A model generated the notes under the pieces. That model saw only the letters and a program-made list of their open reading frames with translations, ran no database searches and had not been told where the DNA came from. This document shows, in pieces, positions 9,701 to 22,444 of a stretch of 64,000 nucleotides of DNA. The stretch's first letter is position 1, and every line of letters starts with the position of its first letter. Both the position numbers and the translations under genes were made by a program. Origin of the DNA: Monosiga brevicollis MX1 (lineage: Eukaryota > Opisthokonta > Choanoflagellata > Craspedida > Salpingoecidae); assembly GCF_000002865.3 (NCBI RefSeq), contig NW_001865046.1, forward strand, positions 703,492 through 767,491, read 5' to 3'.

Positions 9701-12700
9701 CATATAGTCTGGACCTTCCTAAAATGACCAGCTACCAAAGCCAACTTACGGTCTCGGTTTGACATAAAGTCCCACGGCTCTTTGATATCAAACTCAACAC
9801 GAGGCGCTCGACTGTGCAAAATGTCACTCCGTGTGAGCATATGGGCCAGGCTCGTCGACAAGATGGCAGAGGGACAAGGATGGACCCGCCCATAAAAAAT
9901 CAGGGAGAAAAGAATAAAAATAAAATCAAGGCAGAAAATGGGGCAGGATGGGCATGGCCTTACGCCTCTTCCGGGGTGAAAGGAACGAGCTGCTCAAAGA
10001 TGCTGTCACGGTATGCCAAGCTCGGAAAGACCAGGCGATACTCGTACGAACGAGTAGTACTATCACAGTTATAAGCAAGGACTCGTGAAGTGCGCTCACA
10101 GCCTAACGCAACAGCCCACACAGTGTCAGCTACACCCCCGGCAACCGGACAAGGAACGGCCTACATGTGCAGTGAAGCATATTTAAGGTGCTCATTACGC
10201 GTCACCCGTTGAAGCTGCAAGACGTCAATGTGGTCCTGTAGCACGTCCTTGACATCCATGATGGTTTCCCCATTGGCAAAGGTGGCCGATTCGATGGTAT
10301 GATCATCTTTCTCAACAATGGTTTGGTTTGACAAGAGTATTTTTTCAAGAGTGCCTTCATCGTTCTCCTTGAGGTTCAGCCTGCACAAACATCAGATGTC
10401 AGATGGAGCGGGGGACTCACGCGAAACGACCCTGAACTTGATCTCCCAACAAAAATATGTCACAATCAGACTTACTCGCAGATCTGATACTGCTGTTCAT
10501 CCGTGACCTTGCCATGAATAAAAACGACGTGCATGGCACGCTTTTCAGAGATCGACTTGACACCGCCATCGTGAGAGGAGCTTTGCGCCGCTGCACCAAA
10601 AAATTTGGTCCATGCCTCATAACCACGCTGAGACGGATTTCAAATGAGCTAGCGGCTTGCTTCGCGCAGCAGGTCACGGGCAAGTCTGGGGCATGCTCAC
10701 CTGAAACTGCGTTTGCGCTCTTCGACGAGGTAGGTTGATCTGTTCATCGTCGCTGCGAAATCATCGCGCCCGCCCGACAAACAACAAATCCCAAAGTCGA
10801 GCCGTGAGGCAGCTGAGGAGGCAAACTTGCATCTGTGGGCCGGTATGCAGAGGTGCGGGCGCATTAAAAAGTGATTCTGGAGACTACGGACCGACTGCTT
10901 TGGATCAACTTGCAATTGGCCAGCGTAGATTGAAGGGCAAAGGAAGGTGGGGCCAGCTTGAACATGTGGACAGCCGCGCGCATGCAGTTATGAAACGCCT
11001 TTGGAAAGAGCCCAACAGCAAGATACGGCGAGATGGCGTGTAGCGTAGCACAAATGCATGAGCTTGGCGAGTGATCAATCAGGCTAGACAACGGCGTCAA
11101 GGAAATTTGCGCGAGTGTGGGCGCGAGAAGTACCTCTTTGATCAGATTGAGCTCAAACCAGGTGGCCACGTCCCAGTAATCAGCAATGTCACCCAAGTCT
11201 CCCTGCGATGCAAAGTCGATCGGACCGAACATGAGCAGGCATTCTAGACCGTCAAAAAGAACGTGGATCATGGCCAAAATCACTAGGAACAAGCCTGACG
11301 AAGGGCCTACCTTGCTCCCCATGAGAATGCTCAATTGATCACAAAGCTCCTGTGCGTGTCACAGGAGGCAAAACATGAGGCGAAATGACGGCATCAAGAG
11401 CAGCAAAAGTCATGCGCGTAAACAAAAGGGGAGTCTTTGAACAAGGACAGCCATTGGCCTGACCTTGAGCTGCTCGTCGCGATGCACACGCTTGCCACTA
11501 ATGTACAAGAGCGAGGCCAGATTGATGGCGGGATATGCACTCTTGTCGAGCTGATAGGCCTTGCCATACCACTTGATAGCTAGATCTAGGGCCTTGCGGG
11601 CAGCTTCCTCATCGCCTTGGTCGCGGCTGTACATGTCTTTATAGATGCGGCCCATCATGCTAATGACGTCACACGTGCGCTCTTCTTCGCCCACCAGAAC
11701 CTGCCAACCAAGGACATGATCAAACGTCATCCAGGTTCGACCGCGCCAGCCCGGTGCGCTCGCCTCGACGCAGTGGATTCTACAGCGAGCGTACCAGTTC
11801 TTCCATGACATCACGGGCCTTTTCCAGATCGGGCTCTGGCTTGCGAATGTGCGCAGTTGCATAAAGGGTTTGCAGTTCTGTCACAATCATGCTCTAGAAT
11901 TGCGCACGACAAGTTCACATGCAGGTCAGAGAAGGCATTCCAGAGGCGAGATGAGCAGTAAGAGCACGAAGCACAAAAGCCAAAAACCGAGGCAAAGGAG
12001 AACATGGTAGACAGAGGCGCGCATGGTAGACAGAGGCGCGTCAGACGCTTGCGCGTACCGCTTTGGGAACCTTCAAGCCGAGTGCCTTCTCCTTGGCGTC
12101 AAAGAGCTCGATGATCTTGTCGTAGCGCTTGGCGTCGCGCAAGGCCAAGGTGAGCGCGTGGAGGATGTTGGCCTCCATCAACTCTTCATTCTAGTGGTAT
12201 GGTTCGGAATACCACGAACCCCGAGTGCCAAGAAGAAGGCCAAACGTAAGGGCGATGCAAAAGAAAGCGGCGGGGCAGGCGCGCATCTGCCATCAGCACG
12301 GCAGAAAGGTGGGCAGGGCTGAGGCGGTACATAGTGGACCAACTTCATCAAACTCGGTACATAACCTATCGAGTTTGTCTTGATAATAGGTGGCATCCAC
12401 CTGACCCAGCTCTTGGACGCGCTATCGGCAAATTTCCGCCACGCACAAAACGGAGAGCAGGCCATCGTGCACGTTCACTTTGCGAATTTGATACTTTTGT
12501 CGTGTTGTTATGTTCATGTTTCATTCGACGGAAAAATTAAAAGAAGGGGGGGGGGCATGGGATGAGAGCAAAATGAGACGGGGATTATACATACGTGCAG
12601 GAATAGGCGCTGGATATCGTCGGGGCTCTGGGCGGAGCAGCTTTGCAAATAACGGTATAACACGTCGGAGAGCTACGCCATAACAAGGTCACATGTCGTC

Positions 12701-13613
12701 CAGCACAAAGGTGAGAGGGCACAGAGGGTGCACAACCACATTGTACCTGCATTGTGTGCTATGAAGATGAGTTTACCTTTCGTGCCGCCTGGCTCTCGGA
12801 GGTCGCAATGTCTTTTGGGTGGTACTCAATGACCATGTGCTCTTGCTTCTTTGCCAAGGTCTTGATGTAGGCGCCGTGCTTGACATCACAGAGGGTGGCG
12901 ACATTGGCACTTTGTGTCACCAGCCATGCCACAACGCAGAAGATAAGATGATTGGCACGCGTCGCCTTTGTGTCGCACCGCTTGCCTCGAGCAGCATGAG
13001 CAATGCATCGTCTTACCCGGGTCGTGAAAGGCGAACGTTGATAAAGTACAGTAGGTTGGCCCGAGTCTCGTCATTGCTGATGTCAGCGAGAAGGATGTCG
13101 TTGTTGTACACAAGGGTGCGCTCATCCTTTTTGCCGTAGTCCAGCTAGATCCGGTGCACAGACAGTAAGAGCATGAGTGGTGCATGGGCGAAGCGGCCAG
13201 AAAATTGCGGTTGAGAAGCCATGGCACGGCGACAGAAAGACCCGCACGTACCGGACCCAGGTCGACAAAGGTGAGCTGCATGTCGCTGAACCTGGCCACG
13301 GTATCGCTGATAATGTCTTTGAATGCCTGGGTATGCGTTTTATCGACAATCATGACAACACGAAGCTATTGCGGCACCACCCCAAGCCAGATGATGGTGA
13401 TCTTGGCGTGAGTGTTTGCGAGGCTGCACGCAGACAGGATCATATGCGCGGACTTTGCGAGTGGGGCAGCACAAGAGATCCGACCTTGGGCTGGGGTGCG
13501 GATTCCTCCGGCTCTTCCTGTACGGCCGTATCCTGAGGCTGATCTTCATGCTGAAACCCGTCGTCCGCAGCCACCTCCATGGGTGACCCGGCGGCCACGG
13601 GTGCTGCCGCCAT
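6756..13613 (-). CDS. ASK1/MAP3K5-like mitogen-activated kinase kinase kinase
   Basis: 29 exons in continuous phase, ATG at 13613, stop at 6756, 1,215 residues (human ASK1 1,374): 13485-13613, 13252-13365, 13017-13144, 12777-12909, 12595-12672, 12344-12421, 12059-12190, 11795-11893, 11464-11700, 11311-11349, 11134-11202, 10892-10998, 10701-10752, 10476-10627, 10165-10380, 9964-10059, 9750-9811, 9582-9655, 9328-9486, 9094-9198, 8940-8991, 8744-8855, 8495-8639, 8281-8394, 8135-8172, 7879-8096, 7489-7682, 7156-7362, 6756-7064. The ASK order is visible: N-terminal fold (LDYGKKDERTLVYNNDILLA), TPR-like regulatory part (MMGRIYKDMY), PH-like part, kinase (GKGGYGAVFKG, VAIK, HRDIKPDN, DFG, GTLRYMAPE), then a helical region and a SAM-like end (KLGPRLRLWAL). 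All catalytic residues are present. Animal ASK kinases relay stress signals to JNK and p38 (family knowledge). Confidence 0.92.
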
Positions 13614-14273
13614 TTCGCAGCGAAACTGACGCGGTCCCTAAACCTGTTCTGACAGGTTTGTGTCATCGTATTATCTGACATTCCTCAAAATTTAATCGGT
13701 GTTCGTGAAATTTAAAAAACGAACCCAAACCAGGCGTTTTCCAAGGACGAGCCACGCGGTTGCGAAGACGGCCCCTCACGTTTTTTCCGCCTTGCCGTTG
13801 ATGCAAAACTCATCTCCAAAACAAAGCAATACCACGAAGGGCTCACCACAGCATATGTGTGCCCGCATGCATGTGGCGCGCGCCTTGTCGTGACGTCATG
13901 CGTCGCGAACCTCGATGGCTGGAACCGGAGCTGTGGAGCGCCGTCATCGATGTAGGTCCAATCAGGATTTCCATCGAATCGGACACCATCACCAACACAC
14001 TTCATCTCATCTGCCCATGTCCGCCTGAACACACCCTACGCCGCTCCACCCACACAACGCTATTCTCTCTCTCTCTCATTCTCTCTCTCCCTCTCTCTCC
14101 CTCTCTCTCCCTGTTGTCCCACAACCACACGCCCCAAACAGATTCGAAAACCACGAGCTCTTCCTCTCTCTCCTCTCTCGCTCTCTCGATGACGATGACA
14201 CCTGTAGATTTTGCACAGCCCAATACACATCTACACGTGCACACACCACACACACACATACTCGAATACATTC

Positions 14274-14304
<31 letters not shown>

Positions 14305-14750
14305 AAAATGTATGCATGTGTGTGCAGCGGACGCCAAATTTCACCGAAATTTGGATGTGACGACATGCACACACACACACGGAACTGACTGAGGGAGGGA
14401 CACATGAGGTAGACGGATGCTCTCTCAACCCTACCTGGCAGCTGGACAAGTTCTTGCCACCCTCGAGTCACACACACACACCCCGCGCTTGTTGGATCAC
14501 CATCAAAGGCTCTCTCCATCCATTTATTTTCCTGTCAGGAGCAGCTGCCATCTCGCCTGTTTCAAACAAGGTTCGATTCCAACAGAACTGACTTGACCTC
14601 CACCACCGCTGCCCTTTCACCGCCATCTTCCCCACGCTGGTCTTGCTCAGCAGAAGTCCAGCCGTACAGCCACTGAATTTTCAAGCCCCAACAGGCTGCC
14701 TCTGATCATAGATTGCGCCCAAGCCCGGCCAGCTCGCGCGACTACTCACC
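13614..14750. promoter_or_regulatory. Divergent spacer between the ASK-like and receptor cyclase genes
   Basis: About 1.1 kb separate two genes that start in opposite directions, so both promoters should lie here (inference). It holds CT runs at about 14065-14112 and 14279-14303 and CA-rich stretches at 14236-14260 and 14365-14381. No TATA box could be assigned with confidence. Confidence 0.45.
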
Positions 14751-15255
14751 ATGGCTGGGTGCCCAACTGTGAGCCGAGGACTTGGCCGCCTTGTGCCCCA
14801 GCTACTCCTTCTCCTCCTGACCCTTGCCACTCCTTTGCTCGGCCTTCAACTTGCCCTGCTGGACCATGCTGCAAGTATGTGCCCCGCCTGGCCACCGCCA
14901 GCCCTCTCAACCCGCCCGCATGTCAGCTCACATACCCCACCACCCACCCATGCACTCGCTCCACATTGGTATCAATCAACCTTTGGCAGTGGACCTGGAC
15001 GTTCAAGCCGTGACTGCCTACCTCGAAGGACCAACTGCGGCTCAAATTGGTGCAGCCATCCAAGTCTCCACTTTGGCTGCCACCGATGCCCCCGCTGCCG
15101 TCACTGAGGCCGATTATGATCTGCTCCTCGTCGACCCCTTTACCTACTCGTGCCTCTCCAAAGTCAGCAATGTCGTCCTGCTGGCCACGCTACAAACCAA
15201 CTATACTGGTCAGTCACCCCTTGTCCCGCCCTGATGACCGCCATGCTCGCTTCCC

Positions 15256-15288
<33 letters not shown>

Positions 15289-18200
15289 TGCCTCATCTCG
15301 GCCTTTTTTTTTAATCTCTCCTAAGGCACCCCAAATCCTTATCTGGGTGGTGTGATCAGCACCCATGCAAATCGAACCCACCTACACAACTTGGACCAGC
15401 TGCCTGGTCGCCGCGTCGCCATCACATCGACAGATGCCATTGCTGCCTCTCGCCTGGTCCAGGCCGAACTCAATCGCCAGGGCCTCAACGCCCTCAATGA
15501 CCCCCTCCAGTACATCCTCGCCACAGACGATGAGGATCTCATGGCCCTCCTCGAAGCCAACGAGACAGACTACATCTTCCTACCCATGGGCTTCATCGAA
15601 ACACACCCTGAACACGCCCCAGCGCTCCATCCCCTCAATCGTCAGAACGCAACCCACAGCTCAGACACTTTGATCCGTTCGACAGAGATCGTTCCCCAAT
15701 GGTCCCTCATTCGCAGCGAGAGCGGTGCTGTGGATGCTCAGGTATGTTCATCTACACCCATGTGCACAACCAGGCGCTCCTTGCAGACTGGCACCCGAGC
15801 AAACATCGCAACACAACTGCCGCACCTCCACCACCCCCCACATATTTCTTCAAAAACTGAAAGACTCACCTCGTCTGAATCTCACCCTTCACTTGCACCC
15901 CACGCCAGGCGGCGTCAGCAATGATTAGTGCACTCCTGGCTGATATCAGCAGCTCCACCTTCAGCTGGATCAGTGGTCTCGGCTTCACTCGTGCCTTTGA
16001 AATTTGGGTGCGCTTCCACACCCCTCACCCTACCTTTCTTTCCCCGCGCAAGCGCCTGCCCCGTCCACCTTATTCACCATTGCCGCTTGCTCTCACCCAA
16101 CTTCCCGCATATATGGCTTGGTTGCTGGGCACGCTACTAGGAGGAAACCGTCCCGGCCTACTCTCGGCAATCCTGCCAGCTGATTCACAGCGACATTGCC
16201 CAAAGCCTGACGTGCCCTGCAGGCTCGGTAGCCCAAACAAACCTGGGCCTTCAATACTCATGCTTGGATCTTGGTCTCACTTGTCCCCCACGAGAGGATT
16301 GCTTCTGCCAGCCCTGCTACGTGGGCAGCCCCGTCGAGGTCAGCCCTCTCAAATGCACACGCACAACACTTGTCCTTCCCGTTTGCGGCTCGCCTCAAGC
16401 TACTCAGGCACGTGGTCATGGACTTTCTGACCAGCTCACTTTGTTCCACCCACACCTCAGGTGCGCTACATCCCAGCATCCAACAACGACAGCGCCGTTC
16501 TGTGCCCCCAGCTCGCCACCTGTGCTACAACCCAGCAGCTGCAAGCCGTGCAGCTGCGCATTGTGAACAACGTTTTCACATGGGATCAACCCACCATCGT
16601 CTCCGTCTTTGTACATGTTGGCGGCGCCATCGCGACATACAACATCACGCTTCTCAACGGTATTGACAAGAGCCTCAACTTGACCTTTTCACAGATGGGC
16701 GTGCATCTAGTTGAGGTAGAAGCTGACCGACAAGTCGCGGCTGACGCCTTCTTCATCGATGTTCAGGTGAGCTCCCAGTCAAGCGTGAGTCAGTGTTGTC
16801 CTCCCATGCACTCGCTCACCATACCACGGCTTGCCCTTTGATGCACTGGCTAGGCGCGCGACTGTGGTGACTCGCTGCGCCAACCCAACGCACGCGGCGA
16901 GTGCGAATGCAAGGCCAGCTACTATGACCTTGGTGGCTATTGCCAACCTTTGTCCGGGCTGCTGGTGATGGCTGTCTTTATTGGTGTGCTTCTCATCGCC
17001 ATTATCCTCTTCCTCAAAAAAGCTCGACAACTACGCATCCTGGATCACTCCTGGCGCATTCAAAAGGAGGAGCTGGATTTTCCCCGCGAGCCCGTCGTCC
17101 TCGGCAAGGGCTCATTTGGCAACGTTATTCTAGCCGAATTTCGTGGTTTCCGAGTGGCCGTCAAGGTTGTTTCACGCACCAAGCCCAAGGAAGCACTCAC
17201 TGACGACAACATGGAACGAGCCGTGGGCTTTGGCATGTACTCTTCCAACGATCTTCTTCGAGTCAAAGCCGAGGACCGCGTGCGTCGTGAGATGCGCGTC
17301 ATTGCCAAGATCAACCACCCCTGCATCCTCACTGCCATGGCAGCCGTCATTGAAGGCCGTGAGCTCATGACCGTCTACGAGTACATGGAACATGGCTCTC
17401 TTGCCAACCTACTCAAGTCTGATAAACTTCAGATTGACAACGAGATTCTCATGCCCATCGTTCAGGACATTGTCTTGGGCATGCAATACTTGCACAACAA
17501 CCGCCCTGTCATTGTTCACTGTGGTAAGTACCTGCGTACCTATCCATCTGAACCATGCCCAGGTTTCATCTTCCACAGGTCCGCGGCTCATGGACCATTC
17601 ACCGCACTTACCATCAATGTTCTTAGATTTGAAGGCTGATAATATTCTGATTGATAGCAACTTTCGTGCTAAGATTGGGGACTTTTCTCTCTCGGCCTTT
17701 GGTCTTGGCAAGCCCATGAGTGGCTCACCCGCGGTGAGTGGTGGCGCACTTTTGTGACATGGCAGCTGCCAGGCTCGCAAAAGAGGCCGCTGTGGCACCA
17801 AGCAAGCATACCCACTCACACACGGGTTGCATGCAGTGGATGGCCCCGGAAGTTATCAACGGAGAGCTCCCCAGCCCAGCCAGCGACGTGTACAGCTTTG
17901 GCATTTTGCTATGGGAGGTTATGCACCGCCGACTACCCTATGAAGGCGAACGCCTCGAAGAGGTTCGTAGCTCATGGTTCATACGATGTTTTTTCTACGT
18001 GTACCCCTGCGCGTTCATTCGTGCAACTGAGCACGCCTGTCCGCCTCACCACCAACGCTTGCGACTTTCTCGACCGCACCCGTCTGTACTGCACCAGGTT
18101 CTGGAAGCAGTTGGAAATCTGTCACTGACGCCCATTAAGCGACCCGAGATTGCCACGAGCTGCCCGTTGCCCATTGCTCGACTGATTAATCTAAGCTGGG

Positions 18201-19526
18201 CTGCACTCCCGAATGCTCGAGTCAACTTTGATTACCTGGCCCACGAGCTCAAGGAGATGCACATCAAGAACGTTGGGCTTAGCATGCTTTTGGGCAGGAA
18301 GAACCAGAAGGAACAAGGTGAGCTGAAACCCTCGTTCTTTGCAGGCGGAGTGTTGCTCTTCATGAGCCATCAACACGAGACATGCCCGCAATCGCAATCG
18401 CTGGCTCATGATGAGTGTTCCATTGTACCTCAGCCCGTGTTCTGCACGATGTGTTCCCGCCTCACATTGCGGAAAAGCTCCGCAAGGGCATCAAAGTTGA
18501 GCCTGAGCACCATGAAGAGTAAGTCAATTTATCCGCATCCCACATTCGCACCCCCACACCCTCTGCGAATTGAAGTACCGTGCTTTTGCGCGGAGAGCCA
18601 ATTTTTCCGACCTAACCGCCCTTGGCCTACACGACAGCGTCACGCTATTCTTCAGTGACATCAAGGGCTTCACCAACATCAGCTCGGCTCTCTCCCCTGT
18701 GGAAGTCTCAGACATGCTTGATCGCCTGTACACCAAGTTTGATGCCATTGCCGATGAGCTCAACATTTTCAAGGTGCGCCCATAATTTGACAAACCGCAA
18801 CCGAGTTCCTGTTGGTAATGACAAGGGGCTTGAGGCCCACAAGCTAGTTGCACTTGCCTCATCAAGCCTTGGGATCGACGGATAGGTTGAGACGATTGGT
18901 GATGCCTTTATGGCTGTCACAAATCTGGCTGAGCAGCAGTCGGATCACACCGCTCGAATGGTCAAATTTGCCATGCGTGCTGTGGAGGCAGCAGGCACTA
19001 CGCTTATCTTACCAGATGAGCCGACCATGGGCAGCGTCGTCATTCGCGTTGGGTAAGAGATGAGTTGTATCATGCAAGCTCCCCAATCACCCCCATTCCT
19101 CATGCATACTCATCCATGTTTTTCGACTTTGTGGATCATGCAGCATTCACTCCGGGCCTGTCGTGGCCAACGTCGTGGGAACCAAGAATGCACGGTACTG
19201 TCTCTTTGGTGACACCGTCAATACAGCCAGCCGCATGGAAAGCAACTCCGAGGTGGGTTGCTGCGGTCATCGAGCGCAAATGCAGCGTTGGCTATCGCGG
19301 TGCCAGCGCAGGTCCTTACACTTTGCTCTGGGACACGCTTGTTTAGGCGGGCCGGATCCACCTGTCCCTGGATGCGGCTGAGCGCTTACAAGCACAGGAC
19401 AAGAACATCCCCCTGGAGGCTCGACCACCCATGATGATCAAGGGCAAAGGCATGATGCAAACTTTCTTCATTGCTCAAGCATTGAATCGTAACTTGGCGC
19501 TGCTTCGCCAAGAATCCACTCTCTAA
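14751..19526 (+). CDS. Receptor guanylate cyclase with PhnD-like extracellular domain and kinase domain
   Basis: 15 exons, 1,088 residues: 14751-14874, 14927-15208 (start least certain), 15326-15741, 15909-16007, 16141-16338, 16461-16766, 16854-17523, 17627-17733, 17837-17962, 18098-18317, 18434-18518, 18596-18773, 18886-19052, 19144-19252, 19347-19526. A signal peptide ([18 protein letters not shown]) is followed by a substrate-binding fold like bacterial phosphonate-binding proteins ([23 protein letters not shown]). A Cys-rich part, one membrane span ([19 protein letters not shown]) and a kinase domain follow. The kinase keeps the Gly loop (GKGSFGNV), VAVK lysine, HCDLKADN and an APE region; DFG reads DFS. 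A cyclase domain follows ([32 protein letters not shown]). The E and C positions are those of guanylate cyclases. It probably makes cGMP in response to an outside ligand. Confidence 0.9.
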
Positions 19527-19917
19527 TGCATCAAGCAAGCGCTACGGCACCAGGAGTCTTTATCTCGCACCCCAGACTCGAGCGGGCTCATCTCACACTT
19601 GCCTTGGTCCTTGCCCGTCATTGTGAAAGGCACCGCCAATTTTGAGTAGTTTTGTGTTCATGCTAGTTTTTTATTCTAAGCCCAATGTTGTTTGGGTCTT
19701 TACAAGCATCATACCTACCCATTTAGTAAAATCTCTTCTGCGGACAGCAGTCGTTGACGCAAAAATTCACATATCCACTATAGTATGAAATTTTCCTCTT
19801 CTACCAAGAACTTCCATGTGAGCTGTGCTCGCGCTTGACCTTGGATCATCAACGACAACGGTTGATCCACCTGCCCGCTCTCATGCGCACCTTGATGGAG
19901 CACGGGTAGAGTACAAG
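19527..19917. other. Convergent 3' spacer
   Basis: AT-rich 3' flank shared by the receptor cyclase (plus) and calpain (minus) genes. No gene is seen in it. Confidence 0.6.
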
Positions 19918-22023
19918 CTAGACGATACTACTGTCTTGCCAACCGCGACCAGTATCACGACAGGCACAAATGGGCTTGTGGTAATCCAACGTCTCCCCGG
20001 TGCGGTGGCCCAGATACAAGGTGCGGATGCCCATGCACAAGCACCAATAGCGACCACAATCAAAACAGCAGCCCTGCCAGACACACGACATTGAGCGTTG
20101 CGAGGGCAAGTTGTGGTCATAAACTATAGTGTTATAAAGACCACAAAGGCATAAACGTACCTTGACCACACCACAGGCGCCATCATCCTCGCGCACGTCT
20201 AGTCGGAGGTCACGATTTACAGAACGGTCGCAAACGTCAATCCGATCGAAATGAAGAGCAAAGTCTTCCATGGACATCCAAAAGGCACCGTCAAACTCGT
20301 CCTTGGTCTGCTTGCACTTGTGCATCAAATCGCTATGCCTATCAAACACACGCAAACACCAAAAAAAAGGGCACGACAAGTCAGAGTTGCTGCCTGCGAG
20401 CAGGCACCGGACTGGCAGCGAGCTGACGCAAGGAAGGTCACATACTTTTGCCAGCGCGGATCTGCATCGCACCATGCGCCAGTCCATTCACCGCTACCCA
20501 AGTGCAAAAATAATGTATCGTTGTGCCATGGTGAGACGGGAAATAAAAGTGCGCACAAGCACCCAAAACAGCATGCCGCGCGATGCTCTGCGCAAGACCA
20601 ACCATCACCACACCACTAACCTGCCCCAGGGGTTGCGAAGTTTGACCAATTTCTTCTTGCCCGAGCGAACAGCATCAATGAGTGAATAGGCATGGAACGC
20701 GACAAGGCCGTTAGTAGCTCGGCTCTGAGAGTGGATTGAGGCCCCCATGGGTGCCCGGTGCCGGCAAAACTGGCGAATCATTTCGTGCATGCGGTCGTGG
20801 TTGCAGCGGTCACCCGTGTCACGCAGATAAGCCGCATGCCATTGATGCTTTTGGCTGTCCTTGAATTCAAAGTCGTACAGGAAGGTGCTCCAAACATCGG
20901 GTTGATTGAGTTTGAAGCTAAAAACGTTGTCGCCAGTGAGCACATGCCAGGCCCTACAAACAAGATTCATGACGGAACAGAATGCTGTGAGCTGCAGGTA
21001 GGCCTGACATGTGCGATGATAGGGCGACAAGCGGCAAGGAGCAAGCTGGTACCGGCGTACCAAGGCGAGCGCCCGCCGTCAAGATAGGCGTAACCGCCGT
21101 GAAACTTGGCAAAGGCTTTCTCGATGAGAAACACCCACAGCTCACGTCCCTGAGGATCAGTGAAGTAAGGGCGGCTTGTACCTAAGCAGGTTGGGGACAA
21201 CAACATCTGAGCTCGAGTCGGGTCAGGGGCCACCACTGATGCTTGCGCGTGTGTCCCTAAATTGCCACTTTGTTCGTCTCTTTGTCTGTGGTCAGTATAG
21301 AGTGCTCTCATCTGGCGGACCTTTTTTCACAGGAACATAGTCGTCGACAGACACATGCAACCAGCTCTTGGTGCGGATATCCCACATCTTGACCCGGTAT
21401 TTGTGGCGAGGGTGATACTCGTTTTGCACAAAGCAGTTGCGGATCGCCTCTGGGTACTCGGCCATGGATGAGAGAGCAGACAGCAGCCAGCAGTCACCGA
21501 GCTGGCCCTGGATGATGTCATCCGGTCGGATGCCCCCCTCAAAGAGGAAAAAGTGCGGTGGCTGTTCGTCTGTGGGGCGACCCACTGAAGCAGACATGGA
21601 GCCGGGTCGCGCAGCGCGCCGAGTGCTGTCGCGCAAAACATCATCGGCGCGCATCCAATCGACCTTGGCGGAAATTTGAGCCGGCGTGTTGCCATAAAAC
21701 TCGTTGTCGTCAAAGGGAGCCGCGTTTGGGTCCAAGATTGCGCCGGGGCCCGGCGGAAACTTCTTGTCCACAAAGTTCCATGTCTTGGGACAGCAGGTGT
21801 AGCAGGGCCAGCAGCAGACGGTCATACAGAAACGATAGGCAAACACGCTCAGACAAGCCAGCAGGTAGTGGTAGAAGGCGTTCCAGACCAGCACAAAAGG
21901 GAAGCAGATGGCATTGTAAGGCCACCACGCATCACCACGGCACAGGCCCCCGCAAGAAGCGCAGTGCAACTTGTCATACAGCGATTCATCACCCCCGCGG
22001 GTGGCCTGCCGCTGTGGCGCCAT
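19918..22023 (-). CDS. Calpain-family cysteine protease with Cys-rich ends
   Basis: Six exons in phase: 21321-22023, 21061-21181, 20621-20953, 20446-20493, 20161-20338, 19918-20073; 512 residues, ATG at 22023. The calpain core is complete: QGQLGDCWLLSALSSM carries the active Cys, NGLVAFHAYSL the His and VKLRNPWG the Asn; GEWTGAWCD follows. No EF-hand penta domain is visible. The N-terminus has a hydrophobic, Cys-rich stretch (FPFVLVWNAFYHYLLACLS, then CCWPCYTCC) and the last exon is also Cys-rich (GCCFDCGRYWCLC). These could be palmitoylated or membrane-bound (inference). Calpains make limited, calcium-dependent cuts in signalling and cytoskeletal proteins. Confidence 0.9.
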
Positions 22024-22444
22024 GACCTTTCTCCACACACTCACACACTCACACACTCACACACTCACGCACTCACACACTCACACACTCACACACTCAC
22101 ACACTCACACACTCACACACACGCACGTTCAAGCACCAGTGTATTTTCGCGCCCGGATCCTGGGACGGCGTCAGCTCACTGACAACCCCTTGTCCCCCCC
22201 GTGACGAGCTTGAGGTCAAGACGAGCGGAGAAATGCAATGCGTGCAGGCGTAATCGTTGTCACGGTTTTTTTTTTTTTTCTTTCATCCTCCTTCTCCTCC
22301 TTTTTCGCTGTGCTGGTCGTTGTCATGAATCGATTCTGACGGGGGTCCAAGGGTCTCTAATCGGTTGGCAAAGGGTGACTGACACGACACTTGTCCTACT
22401 CTTGTTGTTGTTATGGCTGCTCGCAAGCGCACCAAATTTGTCAA
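22024..22444. other. Spacer with (CACACT)n repeat
   Basis: A CACACT-type microsatellite fills about 22031-22126, just upstream of the calpain start. The remainder includes a T-run near 22267-22279 and CTT/CTC-rich sequence. No gene is seen. Confidence 0.7.

Noticed and set aside
18200-18409. Minus-strand open frame inside the receptor cyclase gene
   Set aside because: It lies over an exon with verified phase on the plus strand and shows no domain.
22031-22126. Regular CACACT repeat considered as a CRISPR-like or telomeric array
   Set aside because: Simple microsatellite with no spacers and no telomere unit.
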